NCBI GenBank assembly: GCA_002335495.1
Contig: DDBW01000014.1
Span: 10,803-74,802 of the forward strand
DNA length: 64,000 nt
Direction of reading: 5' to 3'
From: Candidatus Dojkabacteria bacterium UBA2022
GTDB taxonomy: Bacteria; Patescibacteriota; Dojkabacteria; SC72
Below the pieces are notes generated by a model. It did no database searches. It had not been told where the DNA came from and saw only the letters and a list, made by a program, of their open reading frames with translations. Positions 42,162 to 52,487 of this stretch are shown here, piece after piece (the stretch's first letter is position 1; each line of letters opens with the position of its first letter). The position numbers were made by a program, and so were the translations under genes.

Positions 42162-43213
42162 TAAAGATTGAATTAGTTGAGGATAAAAAGGCGTGGGATA
42201 ACATAGCATCCTCTTCATCCCCGTCTACAGTTCTTCAATCTTGGGATTGGGGGGACTTTCAAGTTAGCTTGGGAAGAAAAATATGGAGAATTGGAGTGTA
42301 TGATGATGATGTATTAGTAGGAGTTGCCCTGGCTCAGCTAATCCCAACAAAACTGAGAACCCACATATATGTTTCCAATGGTCCTGTCATTAGAAGAGAG
42401 AAAGTCAAAGAGTATATGCCCAAACTAATAGGATATCTGAAAGCATTAGCAATTCAAGAGAAAGTTCACTTTGTAAGAATAGACCCCCTCTATAAAGACG
42501 ATGAATTAATAAATAAAGAGCTATCGGATATGGGAATGAAGCGATCGCAAACCTTCACTCAATCTGAAAACAAATGGCTATTAGATGTAACAGAAGAGGA
42601 AGAATCTTTACTTAGAAATATGCGAAAAAGCACTCGATATGAGATTAAGAAAGCTGAAAGAGAAGGTGTAACAGTGTATTCGTCAGACAAAATTGAAGAC
42701 TACAAGCAGTTCGAAAAACTATTTCTGATTACAGCTAAAAGACAGAACTTCATTCCCCATCCAATCACATACTATGAGAAACAGTTCACAACTCTAACCA
42801 AAGGAGGGATATACAAGGCATATTGTGCAGTCAGAAACGGAGAAGTGCTAGCAACCGCACTCATTTCCTTTTACGGGGATACTGCCTCGTATCTACACGC
42901 ATCAAGCCTAAGCAATCCTGAAGTGAATAAATATATGGCACCACCTGCCTTAGTATGGCAAGCTATCAAAGATACGAAAGCGAAGGGGATGAAGTATTTT
43001 GACTTCTGGGGGATTGCCCTAACTGATGATCCTAAACACCCTTGGGCTGGATTCACACGTTTTAAAAAAGGGTTTGGAGGTTTTCTTTTCAAAGTAGTAC
43101 GCTCATACGACATTCCAACTTCACCAAGATACCCTTTGATAGCTCTTATGGATGCAACGCGAGAGAGCTGGGGAATCTGGTACTACAAACTTCTCAAACT
43201 CTTAAAAAGATAG
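42158..43213 (+). CDS. FemAB-type peptidoglycan bridge aminoacyltransferase
   Basis: The 351-residue product has two GNAT-like halves typical of FemAB/MurM proteins, which add amino acids from aminoacyl-tRNA to the lipid II stem peptide. Family-like stretches include LQSWDWGDFQVSLGRKIWRI at the N-terminus, RKSTRYEIKKAEREGV in the middle, and KYFDFWGIALTDDPKHPWAG followed by FTRFKKGFGG near the end. The last is the most typical. It is the fourth gene of the operon begun at 39579. Its presence implies branched peptidoglycan. Confidence 0.88.
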   Translation: MIKIELVEDKKAWDNIASSSSPSTVLQSWDWGDFQVSLGRKIWRIGVYDDDVLVGVALAQLIPTKLRTHIYVSNGPVIRREKVKEYMPKLIGYLKALAIQEKVHFVRIDPLYKDDELINKELSDMGMKRSQTFTQSENKWLLDVTEEEESLLRNMRKSTRYEIKKAEREGVTVYSSDKIEDYKQFEKLFLITAKRQNFIPHPITYYEKQFTTLTKGGIYKAYCAVRNGEVLATALISFYGDTASYLHASSLSNPEVNKYMAPPALVWQAIKDTKAKGMKYFDFWGIALTDDPKHPWAGFTRFKKGFGGFLFKVVRSYDIPTSPRYPLIALMDATRESWGIWYYKLLKLLKR

Positions 43214-43230
43214 CTTGTAGCAATATATTT

Positions 43231-43259
43231 TTGACATCCACGGATGCGCCATATATTAT
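43231..43259 (+). promoter_or_regulatory. Consensus promoter of the giant surface protein gene
   Basis: TTGACA at 43231-43236, a 17-base spacer and TATTAT at 43254-43259. Transcription should start near 43266, which is the A of the ATG, so the mRNA is expected to have no 5' leader. Confidence 0.75.
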
Positions 43260-43265
43260 GGTAAT

Positions 43266-46200
43266 ATGGCGTTTTCTGAAAGAGTACTAAAGCGAAAATT
43301 CAAGAAAAATATCCTCGTAATATCCTTCATTCTGGTAGCAATACTGCCTGTAATTGCCTTCAACATTATCAAGATTATCAATAACCCAGTACCCAGATTT
43401 GTAGAAACTCCTGAAAGCTCCAAATATATTCTTGAAGTATCCAACCAAAACTATAAAGCAAAGATAGGAGGGAAAGATGGCAATACAGCGTCGGTTCAAT
43501 TCATAAACCCTGATAAGAAAGATATAACCTTCTCCTACATTTCTCAAGACAAGAAAAAACCAACGGTAGAAAGTGACAGTAGAAAAGTAACTTTCAAAAA
43601 TGTTGATAAAAATATTGATATTGAATATATACCTTTAGCTAACGGTTTAAAGGAAAACATCATCCTCACAGATAAGCCTAAGTCAAACTACTACTACTTT
43701 GCAACAGATATAAAGGAGGCCATTGTAAAGAAGCACTACAAAGGAGAAGGAGTTCCTGCTTTTTACACAGAGAAAGGTGAATACCTTTTCAATATAGAGC
43801 CTGGATATGCAATAGATGCAAGAGGGAAACGAACGGACGATGTGAAAATAGATGTAATCAAATCCGAGGGGAAACACTACATAAGAGTTAATGTAGATGA
43901 AAAATGGTTAAAGTCAGAAAACAGAGCCTTCCCAATTAAAGTTGACCCAACAATCGTATACGATACAACATCTGAATTTGCCAACGGAGTATTTAACAGA
44001 GCAAGAGATACAGGATCCGGAGCCAATCCAGTAATAGAGACCTCATATCAAGAACTCAATACTGACACACATACAGCAGGATTATGGCATATGAATGAAA
44101 GTTCAGGAAACATTCAAGACGCATCCGGCAACGGTAATATTGGTACCCCAACCGGAACAACAGTAGTAACCGGAATCGTTTCAAACGCAAGAGACTTCAA
44201 CGGAACCTCCGACTTCATAAACCTGGGTAATGCTTCGATACTAAATATCACTGGTGACATAAGCATTGAGGCATGGGTAAAGGTAGATTCGTATGCATCA
44301 GGATTAGCAGTACTAACATGGGCAAACGGTGCATATACACTATTCCCATACCATATAGTAATAAATACCACGGGTACTCTTCGATTTAACTCATCAACAA
44401 CCGGATCTTTTGATAGCACAGGGATAGTACCACTAGGGGTATGGACTCATATAGCAGTAACAACAGAAGGTAAACTTCTTAGCTTCTATATAAACGGACA
44501 ATTAGACACTACTCACCAACTTCCATCAGCGACAAGAAGCGCCGGAGATGGCTATCTTTCCTTAAGCAGAGCCTCAACACAGTACTTTGATGGAAGTATT
44601 GATGAAGTAAGAATCTCTGACAGAGCAAGAACTAAAGAAGAAATCCTCCAATCATATAACAAATCGGCGTACTCCGTGTACACAAGTGAGGTAATTGATA
44701 TCGGAAGCGCAGTAGTAACATGGAACAACCTCACATGGACAGAGCAAGGGGTACTAACGGGAGGAGCAGAGACCCTTTCAAATACAGCAAATTTGGTTGC
44801 ACAATGGAATCTCAATGAAACAAGTGGAACAACAGCAGCTAACAATGCGGGTTCCTGCGGAGCAAGCTGTAACGGTACACTAGTTAACTTTACAAATACT
44901 TCGGGACAAGACACGACGCCAATCAGCGGCTGGAGTAATAAGGAAGCAAGATGGGGAAATGGAGGAATTATGCTTGACGGGGCAGATGATTACATCAACA
45001 TACCCGACCCTACAAATGGTAGCTTAGATTTTGGGACATCAAGCCTCACATTGTCGACATGGATAAAGGCTACGAGTGATAATACAATTGGAAGATGGAT
45101 TTTATCTAAAACACTAACAACATCTACAACGATGTATTTCATTGGTCATCATACCGATGGTACTATTAGATGGAGAGCTAACGATGGAACTAACGCCTTT
45201 GACTTATACTCAAATGTAAGAATTTTGGATAGTAAGTGGCACAACATTGTGGCAGTCATTGATAAAAGCAATAATACCGCAAGACTTTATATCGATGGAA
45301 TACTGACAGGATCAACAAGTATATCTGGAAGTATGAATCTAGCATCTACCTTTGACTTCACTGTAGGAGCGTTCAAAGATACAACAGGAGCAACTAGCAA
45401 CCACTTCGGAGGAGTGATTGATTCAATAAGCATATACTCTAGAGCATTAGAGACTAATGAAATACTCTCAAACTACCAAAGCAGTAACTTAGAGATACAA
45501 ACAAGAGTAGGAAGTGATACCACCCCAAATGATGGGAGCTGGGAAACATGGAGACCGAACACAGTGGAGAATTCATTAACAGCCATGGACAATCAGTTTT
45601 TATACCCAACAAATGATTCAGGCCAAACCCTATACTGGCCATTAGACGAAACTGCTAACAATACATGTACAGGAGGAGTAAACGATGTATGTGATAAAAC
45701 AGGCTCTAACGATGCAGAAATACTCGGAACAACAATTAGAAGCGGAGTATATGGAAGATCAAGAGGATTCCCTGGCAACACGATTGTTGACTTTATCTAT
45801 GAACCCAGCTACACAGCAATACCAACAACAAGTATCTCTGTAGAGTTTTGGATAAAAACACGAGGAAATCTAGATGGAATTTTTTCATACGCCTCAACAG
45901 CAGGTGATAACGATTTCCTTATATACGACAGTTCTAATCTACAGATATTCCGAAATACCACACCATTAGTTTCGGGGGTTTCAGTTAACGATAATCAATG
46001 GCACCATGTGGTAGCCACTTGGAGAAGTTCCGACGGTCAGACCCAAATATATAAGGATGGAAAACTTGCCTATACAGGAACAACTCAGACAGGTACAAGC
46101 ATAACAACAGGAGGAGTACTTATGATTGGACAAGAACAGGATTCGATAGGAGGAGGACTCTCTGCAGCTCAAGCCTTTAAAGGAACTATAGACGAGATCA

Positions 46201-49200
46201 AAGTATTCAACACTGTACTCTCGGCATCGACCGTATACACAAACTATTTACTTGGTTCAAGAGATATAGCATACACTAATCGCAAATCAGATAGCATCAT
46301 TAAAACAGAAGGAAGCTATAGCCAGGAAATAAAAAACACTTCTATACAAAACGACTCAAACACAATATCTGCATGGAGCTTTGAAGAAACCAGCGGAACC
46401 GGAGCGTTCATAAAAGATATCACCGGAAACAATTCAATTACACCTACAGGATCTTCTTTAACAAGAGGAGTAATAGGGAATGCCCGATTATTCAGTACTT
46501 CAGATAACTTTGCGACAACACTGAACGGGTTTGATACTACTCAGAATAATATAACGGTTTCATTCTGGGCGAGGCCAACGATGACTGGCCCCATCAACAC
46601 GACCTTTTTAGCGGCAACCCCAAATGATACAGCCAATAGGTTCTTAATACACTTCCCATGGAGTGATGGAAATATGTACTGGGATTATGGAGACATTAAT
46701 ACTGTAGGAAGACTATCGGCAGCATTTAATTCATCATGGTACGGAGAGTGGGCCCACTGGGCGTTTGTATCCGAACAAGGAGTAGGGCAAAAAATATTTA
46801 GAAACGGGACCCTAATTGCAAGCGACGCGACAGCTGGGACGTTTACAAAGCAGGCAAAAACACTCTCCTTTCCAAGCAGTTGGCAGGGAGTGTTGGATGA
46901 GGTTGAAATCAGTGGAATAGCTAGAACTCAAAAAGAGATTAACGATGCCTACAGACAAGGAAGTGATAACTACATAAACCTTCCAGTTTCTAGTACCAAT
47001 ATTACCTCGGATAGAAACCTTAAATTTGATATAGCTGCAGATACAGCAGGGCAATATTTAGAGGCAATTATAGGAGAATCTGCATTCGCAAACTACCAAA
47101 CAGATAGCAATACTGTAGGGTTATGGCACTTTGACGAGACAATAACCGACCCAGCATACTTTCAGGACACAAGCGGTAACAACAACAAGATAAATTACAC
47201 TCCATTCACAGCAACCGGAGGTACAATAACAACGTCTGGCATATATACAATACATACATTCACCACCAGTGGAACTTTTACCCCTAACAAGCCAGGTGTA
47301 GTAGATGCATTGGTAGTTGGCGGCGGAGGAGGAGGTGGTGGTGGTACATTAAGCGCATGGGGAGGAGGAGGTGGTGGTGGTGGCGTAGTTAAGACTACTA
47401 CAAACTTAGTAATATCAGCAAATACTTCCGTTACAGTGGGAAATGGAGGAACTGCTGGAGCTCAAGACAATCCTGGAGGAAACGGAGGTAGTTCAGTATT
47501 TAGCACACTAACCTCCCTCGGAGGAGGAGGTGGTGGTGGTGGTGGTGGTGCTAACGCTACAGGTAGAAGCAATGGAACAGGAGGTGGGGCAGCCGCAGGA
47601 GGTACTGGAGTATCTGGTGGAACAAGTATAGATGGGAGCGGATTCGCTGGAGGATCAGGTTCAACATGTAACACACCTTGTAGATCAGGAGGAGGTGGTG
47701 GTGCAGGCGCAGCTGGTACAAGTGGAGCAGTTGGGCCAGGTAACGGAGGAATTGGAATTCTAAATTCATTAACAGGTACTTCAACATATTATGGAGGAGG
47801 AGGTGGTGGTTCAGGAGGAACTCAGGGAGGAGTGGCTGGAACCGGAGGACAAGGGGGAGGCGCAAACGGAATAAACTTTGGAACAGCTGGAGCAGGGACG
47901 GCCAACACAGGAGGAGGAGGAGGAGGTGGTGGATACCAAGGATCGGGAGGAGCAGGTGGAAGCGGAATAGTAATTGTTAGATACGAGAATGGACAATCGA
48001 CAACAGTAGGAGAAGGTCGCCTTGGAAAAGGAAGATACTTCAACGGACTAAGCGAATACTTACAAACTACGAATAATTATAACTTCACATCCGAAAGCTT
48101 CACTATTTCAATGTGGGTAAAACCATCTGATATCTCCAATAGCCCAGTTATGGTAAGTAACGGATCATGGCAGGTAGATGGATATTACATGCATATCCTA
48201 AGCAACGGTGGAGTCCAGTTTATAACAAGCCAAGCTGGAGTGATACAAGTTTCAAGCAGTAAAGCTGGATCAGTAAAAGTTAATCAGTGGAATCACATTG
48301 CGGTTGTAAGAAGTGGAAGTAGCGTAAGAACATATGTAAATGGGATGGATAAAACTACAGTGGTAGGGACGCATGTAAATCCCACATCCACAACGACACC
48401 GTTTAGAATAGGAAACTATAGTTCAGGGACTTTGTATATGTATAAAGGATATCTAGACGAACTCCGAGTTGATCGTGTAGCGAGAACTGCAGAGGAGATA
48501 AGACAGGCATTCAACTTTGATAGTAGAACATACGATATTGAGATTGATTTTGCAGCAAAGTTAGATAACTCAAATGTAATCAATAGCATTGCCGATACAT
48601 CATTTATTGTAGATGCTACATACCATGGAGCACACCAGAAAGGAGACAACTTATACGTAGGTGACAAGATTATTGTTAGAGAGAATGTTAACGGTATAAG
48701 GTATATGGCAACCGGAACGGTAACCTCTGTAACAACATCAACAGGACTGACCTCGGTGGCCTCATGGGATGTGGGATCAACATTTCCACCGTCGGGCTAT
48801 ACCCAAAATGCAGGACTTTTTAAATGGCAAACTGAATATTGGAAAATCCAAGAAACAAATCTATCATCTCACTTAGATGCTGTAAGCCTAATCACAATAA
48901 GAGTAACAGATGGCAAGATTGGACGAGAATTATGGATAGACAACATCGGCAGTACAGGTTCATACCTAACAAATCCTTCCGGATCAACAATTACATCATC
49001 CACCGGGAACCGGTACTTACAATATAGAGTAATACAAAATTCTAATAGCAGAGACCTAAGCAGTAAGCTAAGTCTTCTTAGCGTTGATTACACATCAAAT
49101 GTGGCCCCCAATACCCCAACCTTAGATTCTCCATCCAATGTAACAGCCAGCCAGCCCCTTCGCCCAGTTCTAAGAACAACAGCAACAGATGTCGACCTTG

Positions 49201-51722
49201 ACTACATCAGATACCGCATTCAATTGTGTGAAGATATTTTCATGACAAGAAACTGCCAAACCTTCGATCAGACTTCGTCTCAAACTGGGTGGAGTGGACA
49301 GAACACCCAAACAAATACAGCGTACACAAACGGCTCACAAGCCACATACACTCTACAATCCGATTTAGAAGAAGGTAAAACATACTATTGGAGATCATAC
49401 GCAATCGATCCAGGTGGAATGAACCAATGGAGTACCACTCAATCAGAACCATTTGCATTTGCGGTAAATGCCAGACCTCGACCAAATCAAAACGTATACA
49501 AACAACACTTTATAGCAAGGCGCGAGAGCTCATACCCTTCATCAACCACAGGATGGGCGAGCATAAACGGAGCAGCAGAGTCAGGTACTACAGGTTCGCC
49601 TAACGGATGGATTGCAGGATCAAACTTCACGGTAGGAGATAGATATTTGATAATGGTATGGGGAAGCCATCAAGCAGATAATATTAGTGCAAAGAGCGGA
49701 CTAAGAGTTAAATATGGACCAACTCCATTCACGGAATCCCAAGCAATAGAGACAAGTAATCAAAGTGCCACCTCTTATAAAACTCCATACTTCTGGTTTA
49801 CAGTATGGACCGCTCAAAATGCTAACCTTGAAGTCGAGACATACTGGAGCGGAAATGCTGGGACAGAATCTAGAGTTGAGGACATAACCTTAGTAGCAAT
49901 AAATGCAGAAGATCTAATTGCAAATGGAGATCTACACTACAATATTTCAACAACGGGAGGAACATTAGACACCACCTACTCACCAAAAGCATCAGCAGCC
50001 TTTACGACAACAGAAGCCGCTCCATGGTGGATAATGGGATATAGCCAGGCCGACATTGTAGATTTAGATTCTGATAAATATCAGACAAGATTAAATCTAA
50101 TTAGTACAGTTACATTCCCTGTTTATAATCAGACTGAAACTCCATTTGGAGTTACCTCTATCTCAGGTAAAGATGCAGTCGATACCCCTGTCTACGGAAC
50201 AGGATATGTACAGGAGATAGCAACTGGGATAGATGTCGATGCCAACATTGAAATTAAAGAATCAGCCGCCAACCAACAGTGGGCAGCAGCAGGGGTTCTA
50301 GCATTGAACCTAAAAGCTTTCGACAGCTATAGTTATGCGACAACAACAAATAACACAACTCTAAGTACGCCATCGGCATGGATAGAGCAAGCACAAATTA
50401 ACCCATTAAACAGATATGCTTCCAATTATCTAATTGCTTCAGGTGCAGTAATCGATGATGCAGGGACAAAAACAATTTCTAGAATACAAAACTCTGAAAT
50501 AAACGTAACCGACGATGTCGGAGGATGGCGACATAATACAGGAGATATAATGCCAGTCACACTTGCAGATGCGTTCCCCAACCTAACAGGGGGCATTAAG
50601 AATATTGAGATGGACTCGCAAAGTACCTTGGCAGGAACAGCAACAGTGGACGATAGATGGATCGTTGCACTGTCGCTTGAGGAGCCTGCTATCGGACCAA
50701 CTTTAAATACCCCAGCAGCAGGAGCAACGAATCAAAGTGTTCGAACCCAGTTCAAAGTAGTGGCACACGACCCTGATAGCGACTCCCTTATGTATAAAAT
50801 TGATCTGTGCTCTAACTTAGCAATGACAACTGATTGTCAAACCTTTAACCAACAATCCTCACAAACAGGATGGACAGGGCAAAATGCATTCTCAAACCAA
50901 AGATACGCATCTGGAACGGAAGGTACCTACACCCTGCAATCCGACCTCAACCCAAACACCACCTACTACTGGAGAGCCTATGTGATTGATCCAAGCGGGA
51001 CAAACGTCTTCACCGCAGCTAGCGCAGTAAGATCTTTCACAACCTCGCAAAGCCCATTCCAACCATCAGCGATAGAAATTGAAGCAAGTACCAATCCAAC
51101 CGGAGTGACAGACTTGACCCCAGAAATAAGCGCGCTACATACGGATCCGGAAAGTGACAGTGCAAACTATATTAGAATACAGGTAAGTACCGTCAGTAAT
51201 TTTGCTTCAACAGTATGGGATACAGGTAAGCTAATCATGACAACAACGGCTCACGGCGTTCGCACTCCAACCCTCAGTTATAGTGGTTCAACACTATACT
51301 TAAACGGGCAGCTATACTACGTTCGAATCAAACTGTGGGATGTAAAAGGAGCAGAAAGTGCATGGTCCAATACTGCTACATTCCAAATGCACAAATTAGA
51401 GCCAGCTAACGGATGCCATATAACAGATACTGACCCAACGGACACAACCATAATCATAAAATGGAACGATAACAGCGCTCTCGAAGATGGGTATAGGGTA
51501 CAAAGAAGCGTTAACGGAGGTGCCTTCGCCAACTTGATAACTAAGCCAGCCAACTCAACCTTCCACACCGATACAATTTCAGCAGGTAATACATACAGAT
51601 ATAGAATTGCTACAACCCACTCTTCATACTTCGCAGCAGACTGTACAACCTCTACTGCAGACGTGAAAGTTGGAGAAATTAGGATAGGGGGAATTAAGAT
51701 AGGAGGGATAAAGATAGATTAA
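43266..51722 (+). CDS. Giant multidomain surface protein with LamG, Gly-rich and FN3 modules (2818 residues)
   Basis: An N-terminal membrane anchor (about residues 15-37) is followed by a region resembling the N-terminal part of RHS-type wall proteins (ending AFPIKVDPTI near residue 230). Five LamG-like lectin domains are recognisable by start motifs such as LWHMNESSG and ends such as IDEVRISDRARTKEEI: about 271-461, 508-735, 785-991, 1031-1228 and 1281-1748. The fifth is interrupted by a roughly 260-residue Gly-rich domain (about 1318-1575). Two near-identical FN3-like modules (about 1948-2068 and 2476-2593, each with SSQTGWxGQN) are followed by two more FN3 modules. No sortase signal or autotransporter domain is visible. 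The architecture predicts an adhesin or host-attachment protein. The gene alone fills 13 percent of the window. Confidence 0.92.
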   Translation: MAFSERVLKRKFKKNILVISFILVAILPVIAFNIIKIINNPVPRFVETPESSKYILEVSNQNYKAKIGGKDGNTASVQFINPDKKDITFSYISQDKKKPTVESDSRKVTFKNVDKNIDIEYIPLANGLKENIILTDKPKSNYYYFATDIKEAIVKKHYKGEGVPAFYTEKGEYLFNIEPGYAIDARGKRTDDVKIDVIKSEGKHYIRVNVDEKWLKSENRAFPIKVDPTIVYDTTSEFANGVFNRARDTGSGANPVIETSYQELNTDTHTAGLWHMNESSGNIQDASGNGNIGTPTGTTVVTGIVSNARDFNGTSDFINLGNASILNITGDISIEAWVKVDSYASGLAVLTWANGAYTLFPYHIVINTTGTLRFNSSTTGSFDSTGIVPLGVWTHIAVTTEGKLLSFYINGQLDTTHQLPSATRSAGDGYLSLSRASTQYFDGSIDEVRISDRARTKEEILQSYNKSAYSVYTSEVIDIGSAVVTWNNLTWTEQGVLTGGAETLSNTANLVAQWNLNETSGTTAANNAGSCGASCNGTLVNFTNTSGQDTTPISGWSNKEARWGNGGIMLDGADDYINIPDPTNGSLDFGTSSLTLSTWIKATSDNTIGRWILSKTLTTSTTMYFIGHHTDGTIRWRANDGTNAFDLYSNVRILDSKWHNIVAVIDKSNNTARLYIDGILTGSTSISGSMNLASTFDFTVGAFKDTTGATSNHFGGVIDSISIYSRALETNEILSNYQSSNLEIQTRVGSDTTPNDGSWETWRPNTVENSLTAMDNQFLYPTNDSGQTLYWPLDETANNTCTGGVNDVCDKTGSNDAEILGTTIRSGVYGRSRGFPGNTIVDFIYEPSYTAIPTTSISVEFWIKTRGNLDGIFSYASTAGDNDFLIYDSSNLQIFRNTTPLVSGVSVNDNQWHHVVATWRSSDGQTQIYKDGKLAYTGTTQTGTSITTGGVLMIGQEQDSIGGGLSAAQAFKGTIDEIKVFNTVLSASTVYTNYLLGSRDIAYTNRKSDSIIKTEGSYSQEIKNTSIQNDSNTISAWSFEETSGTGAFIKDITGNNSITPTGSSLTRGVIGNARLFSTSDNFATTLNGFDTTQNNITVSFWARPTMTGPINTTFLAATPNDTANRFLIHFPWSDGNMYWDYGDINTVGRLSAAFNSSWYGEWAHWAFVSEQGVGQKIFRNGTLIASDATAGTFTKQAKTLSFPSSWQGVLDEVEISGIARTQKEINDAYRQGSDNYINLPVSSTNITSDRNLKFDIAADTAGQYLEAIIGESAFANYQTDSNTVGLWHFDETITDPAYFQDTSGNNNKINYTPFTATGGTITTSGIYTIHTFTTSGTFTPNKPGVVDALVVGGGGGGGGGTLSAWGGGGGGGGVVKTTTNLVISANTSVTVGNGGTAGAQDNPGGNGGSSVFSTLTSLGGGGGGGGGGANATGRSNGTGGGAAAGGTGVSGGTSIDGSGFAGGSGSTCNTPCRSGGGGGAGAAGTSGAVGPGNGGIGILNSLTGTSTYYGGGGGGSGGTQGGVAGTGGQGGGANGINFGTAGAGTANTGGGGGGGGYQGSGGAGGSGIVIVRYENGQSTTVGEGRLGKGRYFNGLSEYLQTTNNYNFTSESFTISMWVKPSDISNSPVMVSNGSWQVDGYYMHILSNGGVQFITSQAGVIQVSSSKAGSVKVNQWNHIAVVRSGSSVRTYVNGMDKTTVVGTHVNPTSTTTPFRIGNYSSGTLYMYKGYLDELRVDRVARTAEEIRQAFNFDSRTYDIEIDFAAKLDNSNVINSIADTSFIVDATYHGAHQKGDNLYVGDKIIVRENVNGIRYMATGTVTSVTTSTGLTSVASWDVGSTFPPSGYTQNAGLFKWQTEYWKIQETNLSSHLDAVSLITIRVTDGKIGRELWIDNIGSTGSYLTNPSGSTITSSTGNRYLQYRVIQNSNSRDLSSKLSLLSVDYTSNVAPNTPTLDSPSNVTASQPLRPVLRTTATDVDLDYIRYRIQLCEDIFMTRNCQTFDQTSSQTGWSGQNTQTNTAYTNGSQATYTLQSDLEEGKTYYWRSYAIDPGGMNQWSTTQSEPFAFAVNARPRPNQNVYKQHFIARRESSYPSSTTGWASINGAAESGTTGSPNGWIAGSNFTVGDRYLIMVWGSHQADNISAKSGLRVKYGPTPFTESQAIETSNQSATSYKTPYFWFTVWTAQNANLEVETYWSGNAGTESRVEDITLVAINAEDLIANGDLHYNISTTGGTLDTTYSPKASAAFTTTEAAPWWIMGYSQADIVDLDSDKYQTRLNLISTVTFPVYNQTETPFGVTSISGKDAVDTPVYGTGYVQEIATGIDVDANIEIKESAANQQWAAAGVLALNLKAFDSYSYATTTNNTTLSTPSAWIEQAQINPLNRYASNYLIASGAVIDDAGTKTISRIQNSEINVTDDVGGWRHNTGDIMPVTLADAFPNLTGGIKNIEMDSQSTLAGTATVDDRWIVALSLEEPAIGPTLNTPAAGATNQSVRTQFKVVAHDPDSDSLMYKIDLCSNLAMTTDCQTFNQQSSQTGWTGQNAFSNQRYASGTEGTYTLQSDLNPNTTYYWRAYVIDPSGTNVFTAASAVRSFTTSQSPFQPSAIEIEASTNPTGVTDLTPEISALHTDPESDSANYIRIQVSTVSNFASTVWDTGKLIMTTTAHGVRTPTLSYSGSTLYLNGQLYYVRIKLWDVKGAESAWSNTATFQMHKLEPANGCHITDTDPTDTTIIIKWNDNSALEDGYRVQRSVNGGAFANLITKPANSTFHTDTISAGNTYRYRIATTHSSYFAADCTTSTADVKVGEIRIGGIKIGGIKID
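47319..47985 (+). repeat. Gly-codon repeat tract within the surface protein gene
   Basis: This stretch is made of GGA and GGT codon runs, such as GGAGGAGGTGGTGGTGG, that encode the Gly-rich domain. Low-complexity runs of this kind can slip in replication and are weak points in assemblies. Confidence 0.85.
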
Positions 51723-51737
51723 TTTATCATATTAATG

Positions 51738-51743
51738 TAAAAT
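51738..51743 (+). promoter_or_regulatory. -10 box seven bases before the rsmD-like ATG
   Basis: TAAAAT at 51738-51743 and ATG at 51751. Confidence 0.4.
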
Positions 51744-51750
51744 CTATACT

Positions 51751-52482
51751 ATGAGCTTAAAAATTGACTCGTTCAAAAAACTTAGAAAAGAGAAAAATAA
51801 GTGGAAAACCGAAACATGGGAGGAGTATGAAGATCGAGAGAAAGCCTTCCTAAAAGAGCGACTACTCAGCAAAGAGCCCACTATTAAAGGGCAGGTGCGA
51901 ATAACTGCAGGAAGTGCAAAAAATGTACAAATAGATATTCCTCGAACCACAAGACCTCTTACCGATAGAATGAAAGTCAGAGTTTTTGACATATTAAACA
52001 CAGATATTGTTAATAAAGAAGTCCTTGACCTATACGCCGGTTCAGGAAGCTTTGGACTAGAGGCGCTCTCAAGAGGAGCAAAAAACGCAACCTTTGTGGA
52101 TGCTGCCAAACAGGCTTTCGGAGTACTCGAAAATAATGCTAAAGCAACAGGTTTTTCATCATCATCAGAAGTAATTAAGATGAAGGTAGAAGAGTACCTA
52201 TTCAAAAAAACTACCGAGGGCAATGTCGTATTTGACATCATCTTCATGGATCCTCCCTACAAACTTTTCAATAAGAAGAAAATGTTTAATATTGAAAAAG
52301 TACTCAACGATGCAAGCAAACTTCTTCCGGCTGTACAAAAGATAAAAGGGAGATTCAAGGGAGCAATAATCGTTAAACACCCCAGGCGCTACCCAATCGA
52401 GAAGTTAAAGCTCGATAATATAAAAGCCTATGAGACTTTTGAATTCGGACTAAACTGCATAACAATATACATTGTAAAATAG
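51751..52482 (+). CDS. rsmD: 16S rRNA (guanine-N2) methyltransferase RsmD family
   Basis: The 243-residue protein has a 45-residue charged N-terminal extension and then the RsmD core: RITAGSAKN, TRPLTDRMKVRVFDIL, the AdoMet motif LDLYAGSGSFGLEALSRGA, and the catalytic IIFMDPPY. RsmD methylates G966 of 16S rRNA. It starts seven bases after a TAAAAT hexamer and is followed five bases later by the DoxX-like gene, so the pair is likely one transcript. Confidence 0.88.
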   Translation: MSLKIDSFKKLRKEKNKWKTETWEEYEDREKAFLKERLLSKEPTIKGQVRITAGSAKNVQIDIPRTTRPLTDRMKVRVFDILNTDIVNKEVLDLYAGSGSFGLEALSRGAKNATFVDAAKQAFGVLENNAKATGFSSSSEVIKMKVEEYLFKKTTEGNVVFDIIFMDPPYKLFNKKKMFNIEKVLNDASKLLPAVQKIKGRFKGAIIVKHPRRYPIEKLKLDNIKAYETFEFGLNCITIYIVK

Positions 52483-52487
52483 TAACA

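Noticed and set aside
47319..47985. Regular GGA/GGT repeats that could suggest a CRISPR array or tandem repeat element.
   Set aside because: They are an in-frame part of the surface protein and have no spacer structure. I saw no CRISPR array anywhere in the window.
47462..48043. Antisense Pro/Ser-rich frames opposite the Gly-rich tract.
   Set aside because: They arise from reading Gly codons backwards (CCA, TCC) and have no start signals.
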